This document shows positions 56,373-64,000 of a DNA stretch of 64,000 nt, in pieces (the first letter of the stretch is position 1; each line of letters begins with the position of its first letter). Source of the DNA: Pachyseris speciosa (Eukaryota; Cnidaria; Anthozoa; Scleractinia; Pachyseridae); NCBI GenBank assembly GCA_016490735.1, contig JAEMWC010000140.1, positions 547,001 through 611,000 on the forward strand, read 5' to 3'. The notes beneath the pieces were generated by a model. That model was not told the DNA's origin. It searched no databases and saw only the letters and a list, made by a program, of their open reading frames with translations. The translations under genes and the position numbers were made by a program.

Positions 56373-56388
56373 AGATAATGGCAGTGGG

Positions 56389-56460
56389 GCAAACTTCTAG
56401 CTGATCTGACGGGTGTAATAACGTTTCGGCTGTTCAGCCTTCTTCAGATTAAAAAGTTTA
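56389..56460 (-). ncRNA. Hammerhead-like motif beside the Penelope-like fragment
   Basis: On the minus strand: CUGAAGA (from 56447), stem II GGCU-GAAC-AGCC, GAAAC (to 56423), a three-pair stem III ACG/CGU with a long loop, and GUC (56410-56408). The outer stem pairs AAACTT with AAGTTT. The inner stem I next to the cleavage site is poorly paired, so activity is doubtful. It lies on the same strand as, and downstream of, the GIY-YIG reading frame, where Penelope-like elements carry hammerheads. Confidence 0.45.
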
Positions 56461-56854
56461 AAAACTAAGAATTTAAAACTATTTACAATGGTTGTGCTAG
56501 TCTGAGGTCCTAGCTTATATAAGTCAGATGATTAACAAATACAAAAAAAGGTGAGTGACAGAAGTTATGTAATCGATCCAACGTAACAAATTCCCCGCAA
56601 GGGGCCTCTGAACAATCGTGATTAGTGTCATAACAAATTCCCAAGGCAGGGCCCTTAAACAATGTAATAAGCTCCCTACTGAGGGCCCTTGAATGGCAAA
56701 ATTCAAACAAAAATAACAGAATCCCCCAACGGAGCCCCTGAACGCAAAAGCAATCACATAATCTCTGAAACTATTTATGTTAAATTAAAGAATACAAAAG
56801 GAACTGGATAAGAAGCAATTCATTAACCATGCAAGAACATGTGAAATGGACAAG

Positions 56855-57790
56855 TTATTTGTTGTAATTAATACGATTTTTAGAGCGAAATTCACGCCTC
56901 TTGTTAAGGCCATGTGGGTTAAGCGTGAATAATTGCGTCATCCAATATGCTTCTCTGGTAAGCAGTAATTGGTCTAAATGTGCAGTGGTTTGAGAAGAAT
57001 TAATTTGTTCGATGATAATAAAATTTATATCAGAAAATTCATGTTGGGAGCTATTAAAGTGGACCGCCAATTCACATGTTCTTCTATTCTTAAGCATACT
57101 AGATTTGTGGTTGCGGAATCTAATTTTGAATTCGGTCGATGTCGAACCAACATATTGCAAGTTACATTTACGGCAGGTAGCTGAGTAAATAACATTTTTG
57201 GACGAACAAAAAACTTTTTGTCGGATGGGATATTGTTTACCTGTGGCCAAGCTTTGAAATTTAGGGGCTTGAAGTAAGATGTTATGACACAAGTCACACC
57301 TTACTTTGTCACACAAAAAACATCCGCCCTCTTCAAACTTTGGAGTTGCAACAGAGCTTGGTCGAATTTTAGATGGTGCTAGCAATTCTTTCAGGTTTTT
57401 AGTTCGACGGTAAGCAGGAAAAACAGATTTGGCTGGAAAAATTTCCGTGACGCGAGGAGATGAGCGTAATAAATGAAAATGCCTCCTAATGATAGTTTGG
57501 ATGTCCGGCAAAATAGGATTATAATCCAACACTAGAGGAAAAACTTTTTTGTTAGCTTTAACCTTTTTTATAAGCAATTCAGATCTGGGAATTTGGAGGG
57601 CCTTATCAAACTGTTTGTCAACTAAATCTCCAGGGTAATTTTGCGACTTCAAGTATCCCTTGTATTCTTCACACCTATTTAGCAAGAAATCATCGTTGGA
57701 ACAATTGCGCTTAATTCTCAAAGCTACACCATAGGGGATTGCTCTTTTGCAATGTGACGGATGTGAACTGGTAAACAACAACAATGGTAA
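56855..57790 (-). pseudogene. Penelope-like element fragment: RT C-terminus and GIY-YIG endonuclease
   Basis: In the 326-codon frame (57835-56855), residues from about 27 on are element-derived: SHCKRAIPYGVALRIKRNCS belongs to the end of the RT. A zinc-binding segment follows (CFLCDKVRCDLCHN, residues 172-185), then the GIY-YIG nuclease: NVIYSATCRKCNLQYVGST (214-232), R and H in FRNHKS (240-245) and Glu in LTREAYW (296). The first about 25 residues derive from the foldback arm. The 5' two thirds are missing, as is usual for 5'-truncated insertions. It sits in the centre of the foldback element, between the (TA)n tract and the right arm (57808). Confidence 0.8.
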
Positions 57791-60502
57791 ACAACAAGAG
57801 ACAGGACGGTAAATATCGAGAGATGGAATAATCATTAGCTGTACTTTCCTAAGGATATTTCATTTGTTGCGCTGGCGATACCACAAGCAAAGTTATTTCA
57901 GTCAAAAGTTTTGATTACGTGACATATACTGGCAACTTCAGTTCTTCACTATACGCGATGTTAGGGAGCCCATAATTATTAGAAAAGCAAAAGAAGGAGG
58001 AGGAAGATATGAAGAGATGGGATCACTGTCCTCAGTAGTTTAGTAAAATACGCTATTTGTCGCGGTCAGTTTGTTACAAACATAGTTATTCAATTTCTAA
58101 TTTTTCTTTTAATTGTGAGTTGCGTGACAAAAAAGCCTTGAACTGAAGTCACCGTTTGCCATGCTGGCGAGTCGACATTTAAGGGAAAACAAACAAAGGC
58201 AGGACTGAGCTATCAAGAGATGGAATGATCATCCGCTGTACTTTCAAAGGACATTTTATTTCTTGGGCGGATGATACCATAAGCAAAGTTATTGAAGAAA
58301 AATTTCCATTACGAGACTTCTAGCGGCAACACGCGTCACTATGGGCCAATAATTATAGGAAAGGATGAAGAGACAGGAGTGGGACATGGAGAGATGGAAT
58401 AACTGTTCTCATTAGTTTAATAATTTACGTCAGTAGCTGCGGTCGTCTTAGTATAACCACAGTTATTCAAATTAAAAAGTTGCTTTATTTTTTAATGGTG
58501 AGTTACGTTACGAAACGTTTATATACGACAGTTAATATGTGCCATGTTAGGGATTCAACAATTAAGGGAAAATAAACAGAGATAGAGCTAAAATATCGAG
58601 AGATGGAATGATCATTTGCTGTACTTTCAGAGGATATTTCATTTGTTGCGCCGACGATACCAAAAGCAAAGTTATTTAAGTTGAAAATGTAGATTACGTG
58701 ACATATACTGGCAACTTTCGTCACTTTTCGCGATGTTCGAGAGCCTATGATTATTAGAAAAGGTAAGGAGACAGGGATGAGATATGGAGAGATGGAATCA
58801 ATGTGATCAGCAGTTTAATAATTTATGTCAGTAGCTGCGGTCGTCTTAGTATAACCATAGTTATTCAAATTAAAAAAAAATGCTTTATTTTTTCATAGTG
58901 AGTTACGTTAAGAAACGTCCATATACGACAGTTAATATGTGCCATGTTGGGGATTCAATAATTAAGGGAAAATAAACAGAGACAGGGCTGAAATATCGAG
59001 AGATGGAATGATCATTCGCTTTACTTTCAGAGGATATTTCATTTGTTGCGCTGACGATACCACAAAAGAAGTTATTTAAGTTCAAAATGTTGATTATGTG
59101 GCATATACTGGCAACGTTCGTTACCTTCCGCAATCTTAGAGAGCCTGTAATTATTAGAAAACCTAAGGAGACAGGGATGAGATATGGAGAGATGGAATCA
59201 CTGTTCTCAGTAGTTTTGTGAAATACGCTATTTATTGGGGGCTTTTTAGTATAAACACAGTTATTCAAATTAAAAAGTTGCTATATTGTTTAATGGTGAG
59301 TTGCGTTACAAAACGTGCTTAAAGGACAGTTAATATGTGCCATGTTGGGGATTTAACAATTAAGGGGAAAAAAACAAAGACAGGGCTGAAATATCGAGAG
59401 ATGGAATGATCATTCGATGTACTTTCAGAGGATATTTCATTTGTTGCGCTTACGATACCACAAGAAAAGTTATTTAAGTTCAAAATGTCGATTATGTGGC
59501 ATATACTGGCAACTTTCGTTACCTTTCGCGATGTTCGAGAGCCTGTAATTATTAAAAAAGCTAAGGAGACAGGGATGAGATATGGAGAGATGTAATCACT
59601 GTGATCAGCAGTGTTTTAGTATATGCCATTATTCGTGGTTTAGATATCGCGAAAATAGTTATTCAATTTAAAAATTAGCTTTTACTGGTTGACGGCGGAA
59701 ACGCTAATCAATATGCACGATATTTGCGCCTTTATTATTAGTGCAAAGACAAAGAGACGGGGCGTTTATATCGAGAGATGGCATAAATGTTAACGTAACT
59801 TTGACACGATTTATGATTTGTCGCGGTTATAACACTGCGAATAGAGTTATTCCAATACAAACCCTGGATTTCGTGACAAGACGCTGTTCCTGTGTTTTAA
59901 AAGGAGTGATGTTCGGGTATCCATAAGTAAGAGGAACGGTAAGGAAGCCGGACTGAGTTACCGAGAGATGACATGCCTGTTGTCGGCACTTTAACGTCAT
60001 ATGCCATTTGTCATGGTGGGGATTCCACAGACATAGTTATTCAAGGTCAAAAACTGGATGACGTGACATAACGGAGAACACATTTCCAAATATTCACTGT
60101 GTTGGAGAACCTGAAATTATTAGTGAATGAAAAGAGACAAGACTGAGATATCGAGAGATGAATTAGCCGGTGTATAAGCATTAGGGTGAAAGCGAAACGA
60201 TATTTCAGATACCAAAGGTCGGGGAGTTATTAAGTCAGGTATTTTGCATATTGATCGCTCTGTTTGAAAACTCACTAAGCCCAAGACAGTCTTTCTGACT
60301 ACACAAGGTTTCGCTGCGCATTTTGCGTTTTGTAACGCGCTTGTGCGCAAATTACATTTTACATCATAGCAAAGTATGAACCTTTGAATAACAGAAAGTT
60401 TTTCCGAAAAACCTTAAGGGATACGAATTGGCAGCGTTCTTCTAAACGGCGAATTGGCAGCTGGTGAATTGGCAGTGAATTGGCAGCTAACTTCAGCCCG
60501 GT

Positions 60503-60712
60503 GTCATGATCCTCGTACGTGATTTAGTGCTCAGTTGTTTAAGTCATAATATCTTATTTCGAGCTCGGCATGTTCCCGGTTTGTTGAACAGCCAAGCCGA
60601 CTACATTTCCCGTTTTCAGGTGCAGCGCTTCAAGGACATAGCGCCCGAGGCAGACGAGTTACCAACACCGGTGCCACTGAACCTTCTGCCGGAGAGTTGG
60701 TCGCTCGTGTGA
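60503..60712 (+). pseudogene. Continuation of RNase H after the nested foldback
   Basis: Begins at the right copy of the target duplication, in the same codon phase as the left part. It carries HVPGLLNSQADYISRFQ, the conserved end of DIRS/Ngaro RNase H with the last catalytic Asp, and stops at 60712. It overlaps the start of the recombinase frame by 16 bp, the normal arrangement in a compact retroelement. Confidence 0.75.
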
Positions 60713-61615
60713 GAGATTTATTAGGCTCGGCGTTAACGGCTGGCTCTAACAAATCCTATCACCGAGCGTGGGGCGTTTTTCACAGTTTTAACAAACGTTT
60801 TTATGGGTCATCACCTCTCTCCTTGCCCTTATCCTCTCCCCAATTAGCTCTCTTTATCGCTTATTTATCGGCTAAGAAATTCGCCCACTCTACGGTAACC
60901 TCCTATTTTTCGCCTATTAGTTATGTCCACAAATTGAAGGGCTATCAAGACCCCACTAAAACGTTCTTGATCCATAAGCTCTTAACAGCCTCAAGCCGCC
61001 AGCGCCTGGCTGATTTTCGTTTACCTATTACTAGACCAGTGTTACACGAGCTCGTTCGATCTCTCAGACACACCAACTCTTCGGCTTTTCAACGCTGTCT
61101 GTATTCCGCCATGTTCATTTTACGGCTTCTTTCGACTTGGTGAACTGGCGGCTAAGAGTGCGACTTGTGCCGCGTCTCTGGTTCAGTTTAAGGATTTAAC
61201 ATTTCTGGTCCACGAGGGCCAACCCCATATGCTAAAGATCATGATCACCCCCTTCAAGCACAATACCACCAAGAAACCTTTCGAAATCCTCATTGGCCGG
61301 GAGGATTCTTTGCCATTTTGTCCCGTCAAATCGACTGTAGAATACTGCAAACTAGGCGGCGCTCAGCCGGGCCCGTTATTCTGTCAACCGGATCTAGCGC
61401 CTATTTCTGTTTACCAGTTTAACACCGAACTTTCTCGTTGTTTACACTTTTGCGGTCTAGACACCAGTAGATATAAAGGCCACAGCTTCCGAATTGGTGC
61501 CGCTTCGCATGCGGCTAATAACGGCTTTTCAGATGCTCAAATTCGCACTCTTGGCCGCTGGAAATCTGATGCTTTTAAAATCTATATTCGTTCTGAACGC
61601 CTCAACGCAAATTAA
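60697..61615 (+). pseudogene. Tyrosine recombinase of the Ngaro-type element, one frameshift
   Basis: The N-terminal core-binding part (60697-61143) contains SNKSYHRAWGVFHSFNKRF and SPQLALFIAYLSAKKFAHST. The frame shifts near 61115-61125. The catalytic domain follows: the first Arg lies in GFFRLGELAA (about 61123-61150), then FKDLTFLVHEG, KGHSFRIGAASHAA (His and second Arg) and TLGRWKSDAFKIYIRS (nucleophile Tyr). All catalytic residues are visible, so only the one shift inactivates it. Such recombinases integrate circular element DNA. A missing base or two near TTCATTTTACGG is the likely defect. Confidence 0.85.
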
Positions 61616-61684
61616 TCTTACCACTCACATAACACCGAACAGGTCACGCACCACATACAACCATCATATGTTCCCAGAACTGCA

Positions 61685-62085
61685 GGTCAGACAAGGGCTG
61701 CTGCAGGTTCTGGCGCGTAATATAAGTTATATTATACATCCTTTGACTTGACGGACATAGGTAGGTCAGACAAGGGCTGCTACCAATTCCGTCGTCAGTC
61801 ATTCAGTCGCTATCCACACTTACGGAGTACTTTAATCTAGAAAGCAAACGGAAATACCCTGTTGGAGTACTATCGCAGACGTGTGTCGATCTGTCCTGTT
61901 GTTGCTAGCCGTCAAAAAAAAAATCCATTCTAAACTTTTCAAACTCGATTATGCTTTTTCTCTCTAAGTCGGCCAGACATGGGCTCCTACTTGTTATGTC
62001 ATAGGCCATGGACCCTGTCTTATCTTATGTCATTACAGATATGCCTCATTTGTTGCCGGCGGACATGTGGGTCAGACAAGGGCTG
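61685..62085 (+). repeat. Four copies of GGTCAGACAAGGGCTGC in the element's 3' region
   Basis: Copies occur near 61685, 61764, 61968 (variant GGCCAGACATGGGCTCC) and 62069, each in a TGGGTCAG/TAGGTCAG context, between the recombinase gene and B1. They could be protein- or RNA-binding sites used in packaging or replication. The function is unknown. Confidence 0.6.
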
Positions 62086-62248
62086 CCACATGATCCGGCC
62101 TTATTCTCTTATTATATTGTTTTATATTCTATGATACCTGCTACTGTTCTGTCAACACTACATTTTCCATTATCTCACCGGATCTGTTCCTTCATTCGCG
62201 AGCTCTGTTGTGTCGTCTTTGGTGGGGCAGCCACATTTTGTGGCTTGT

Positions 62249-62480
62249 GGCGCCTTTTTCGCCCCACCTTTGCTGAACATGATATTTTATTCACTATTTA
62301 CAGTGTCAACTTTGACACTTTTATTTGATTTTGATTAAAACCGCCACTTTACAGGAGTGGCCAAAAATGCCAATCATGAGTAAATATTTGTTACGTTCAT
62401 GCCAAATCATCTCCAGCAAACTAGTTCGACGCCACGCAGAGCTCCCGTAAACTCGGAACTCGACATTGTATCGGCATAAA
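62249..62480 (+). repeat. B1 split direct repeat
   Basis: 232 bp from GGCGCCTTTTTCGCCCCACC to TATCGGCATAAA, repeated at 62802-63033 with no difference that I could find. Confidence 0.92.
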
Positions 62481-62719
62481 ACCAAACATCATGTTAGGGC
62501 ATGATGTTATTTATGTCGATAGAATGCCCTATTATATTCTTAATCCGCACATATCTGTTGATCCGATGGTGGTTTATCACGTGGCACAAATTACGGCATT
62601 ATACCCAATTACGTTGAAGGGCGTAGTTGCCTGTGAATATAAAACAGAAGATACGCTTAAACTATTCCCTCTTGCTTTCATGCACCATTACGGCCATTAT
62701 CCCTGTTGGAAAAAAGACA
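62476..62719 (+). repeat. A2 split direct repeat
   Basis: Second copy of A1, directly following B1. It overlaps the shared ATAAA, the presumed recombination core. Beyond 62719 the sequence differs from that after A1. Confidence 0.9.
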
Positions 62720-62801
62720 ACTTTCCCGCCCTCCTCTCCCTATACCATACCATCTGTTGGATTAACATTTATGTTCTGCATAGTATAGCTATCTTGTAGT
62801 G

Positions 62802-63033
62802 GGCGCCTTTTTCGCCCCACCTTTGCTGAACATGATATTTTATTCACTATTTACAGTGTCAACTTTGACACTTTTATTTGATTTTGATTAAAACCGCCAC
62901 TTTACAGGAGTGGCCAAAAATGCCAATCATGAGTAAATATTTGTTACGTTCATGCCAAATCATCTCCAGCAAACTAGTTCGACGCCACGCAGAGCTCCCG
63001 TAAACTCGGAACTCGACATTGTATCGGCATAAA
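62802..63033 (+). repeat. B2 split direct repeat, right end of the element
   Basis: Same 232 bp as B1. It ends at GGCATAAA, after which unrelated sequence (TAATGATATAGAACGGG) begins. Confidence 0.92.
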
Positions 63034-63180
63034 TAATGATATAGAACGGGAAACGAAAGTTATTCCCAGTTTACTGGCTCTTAAAGCTTAAAACAGCTAC
63101 TAGTTAACACTATAAACAGACCATAATAAACAGGTCTAAATTTGAGAGCGTGGGCAATCTTGAAAGCGGTAGGCCTTTCT

Positions 63181-63210
63181 GATGGCCGATATACCGATAT
63201 ATCGGCCATC
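63181..63210. repeat. Perfect 13-bp-arm hairpin
   Basis: GATGGCCGATATA, loop CCGA, then TATATCGGCCATC. It lies just upstream of the Tigger-like remnant and within its degenerate 5' coding part. Confidence 0.9.
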
Positions 63211-63249
63211 AGGGTACTAAAGGTTAAGGAACGCAACAATCTATCCAAT

Positions 63250-63993
63250 CGCAAAGGTTGTGGCGAATCTGCTGACGTTTCTGAAGATAAAGGTTCGTCC
63301 TGGTTAGAAGGGTCGGCTTGGTCCCATCATTGCGGGATATAACATGGAAGACATTTGGAACCTGGATGAGACGGCATTCGTGTTCCGTGCTCTTCCAGAC
63401 AAGAGCTTATCAGTGAAGGCTAAAAAATGCACTGGTGAGAAGCAGTCCAAAGAGAAACTAGCCGCAGCTTTAATAGTCTCTGCCACAAGCGAAAAGCGAA
63501 AGCCCATTGTTATTGGGAAGTAAGCCAATCCAAGGTGTTTAAAAGAAATTGAAATAAATAACCTACACTGCGATTATTTTAAGCAAGCGAAGCCATTCAT
63601 GACGTCCGACATCCTTCACAAGATTCTCAGCAGGCTTAATGGTTATTTTAAAGCCAAGAAAAGGTCGATACTGCTATTCCTTGGTTCTGCTGGCTGCCAC
63701 CTGTATGACCTAAAGTGACGATATTCCAACATCAAGCTTGTATTTTTCCCATTAATTGTACATCTAAACTGCAGCCACTTGATTTGGGAATTATTCAGAA
63801 TTTCAAAGTCCATTACAGGAAATTGCTACTGTGCCTTGTCATTACAATGGCAACCAGTGAGCGGAGTGCTACAGATATTTCCAAGGGCTTTAATGTCTTA
63901 AAGGTTATGAGGTGGATGGCGAGTGCATGGTATACAATGGAGAGATTAACTATAACAAAGTGCATGCTTTCGTGCCGGTGGAATCTCTGGTGA
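63250..63993 (+). pseudogene. pogo/Tigger-type (DDE1) transposase remnant, cut by the window edge
   Basis: YNMEDIWNLDETAFVFRALP (from about 63337) carries the first catalytic Asp, followed by KSLSVKAKKCTGEKQSKEKL and a KPIVIGK stop. Then KRSILLFLGSAGCH has Gly where the second catalytic Asp is expected (usually LxDNAxxH). FPINCTSKLQPLDLGIIQNF has the third Asp. Stops at about 63521 and 63716 and a frameshift at a T-run near 63750 break it. Its DNA-binding N-terminus is hardly recognisable. Such elements gave rise to CENP-B and Jerky-type genes. Confidence 0.8.
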
Positions 63994-64000
63994 CATCACC

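Larger units (their letters stand above)
53823..60502. mobile_element. 6.7-kb foldback element with subrepeat arms and 9-bp target duplication
   Basis: GTCATGATC flanks it at 53814-53822 and 60503-60511. The termini ACCGGGCTGAAGTTAGCTGC and its complement are near-perfect. Arms of about 1.9 kb (left) and 2.7 kb (right) are built of roughly 190-bp subrepeats, each marked by a CCATCTCTCGATAT-type phrase: about nine on the left, thirteen on the right. Outer arm ends also carry short GCCAATTC repeats. Long subrepeat arms plus 9-bp duplications are the hallmark of Foldback elements, which are related to Mutator-like transposons. The centre (55.74-57.8 kb) contains no transposase, only later insertions. 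The 186-bp open frames at 54399-54584 and 59741-59926 are arm copies of each other. Confidence 0.9.
49676..63033 (+). mobile_element. Ngaro/DIRS-type tyrosine-recombinase retrotransposon with nested insertions
   Basis: The order is A1 repeat (49676-49919), SGNH hydrolase, Gag, RT-RNase H, tyrosine recombinase, then B1 (62249-62480), A2 (62476-62719) and B2 (62802-63033). A1 matches A2 and B1 matches B2 almost exactly, the split-direct-repeat layout of Ngaro/PAT elements. These insert as circular DNA through the recombinase and leave no target duplication. SGNH-type hydrolase genes are known from related elements. Without the 6.7-kb nested foldback the element would be about 6.7 kb. Frameshifts in Gag and the recombinase make it non-autonomous now. 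Confidence 0.88.

Noticed and set aside
54399..59926. Identical 61-codon frames at 54399-54584 and 59741-59926 as a conserved small gene
   Set aside because: They are mirror copies in the two arms of the foldback element. The identity reflects the inverted repeat, not selection.

Overview
The window is AT-rich animal DNA made mostly of mobile elements in various states of decay. It has spliced genes with GT/AG introns, tRNA-derived SINEs, foldback DNA transposons, Polinton-like (virus-like) gene remnants, a Gypsy remnant, a Penelope-like fragment and an almost complete tyrosine-recombinase (Ngaro/DIRS-type) retrotransposon. Frequent TACATGTA words and the particular protein families suggest a cnidarian, most likely a stony coral. 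That assignment is an inference from recall of family distribution, not a database result.

Layout. 0-13.5 kb has no recognisable gene. It holds a foldback element with a 9-bp target duplication (2437-3628), an inverted pair of tRNA-derived repeats (5.8-6.3 kb), a 118-bp satellite of about 19 units in alternating A/B types (8.18-10.44 kb), a small MITE (11.05-11.28 kb) and an 80-bp hairpin minisatellite (11.7-12.07 kb). 14.1-17.7 kb is a decayed copy of an unnamed multi-exon gene family, with a second foldback element in its intron. 19.9-21.0 kb is a tandem array of about 100-bp units. 21.6-22.9 kb (minus strand) and 34.6-40.9 kb carry genes typical of Polinton/adintovirus-like elements: a packaging ATPase, a fibre-like protein, a small basic protein and a membrane-segment protein. 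Between these two blocks lie a ten-exon plus-strand gene (23.1-30.6 kb) with a CGDGRMDSPG motif and, tail to tail with it, a minus-strand pseudogene with a P2X7-receptor C-terminal-like domain (32.05-33.3 kb).

38.08-40.26 kb is a palindromic array of 298-bp units, each with a tRNA-like sequence. It sits as one insertion with a 15-bp target duplication inside the fibre-like gene. 44.5-46.9 kb is a degenerate Gypsy element with a 3' LTR. 49.68-63.03 kb is a Ngaro-type element with split direct repeats (A1 ... B1-A2-B2), SGNH hydrolase, Gag, RT-RNase H and tyrosine recombinase. Its RNase H gene is interrupted by a 6.7-kb foldback element with long subrepeat arms and a perfect 9-bp target duplication. 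That element itself contains a Penelope-like GIY-YIG fragment. The right edge (63.2-64 kb) is a broken pogo/Tigger-type transposase.

The most striking signal is RNA-based. Two well-formed hammerhead ribozymes (37.39-37.47 kb and 55.78-55.83 kb) and two degenerate ones (26.22-26.28 kb and, on the minus strand, 56.39-56.46 kb) can be folded by eye. One lies beside the Penelope fragment, and one sits between perfect 58-bp inverted repeats inside the Polinton-like fibre gene. Three separate foldback elements with 9-bp target duplications point to a Mutator/Foldback-type activity in this genome. Many coding remnants are broken at homopolymer runs, so part of the apparent decay could be assembly error. 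In-frame nonsense changes show that real decay has also occurred.
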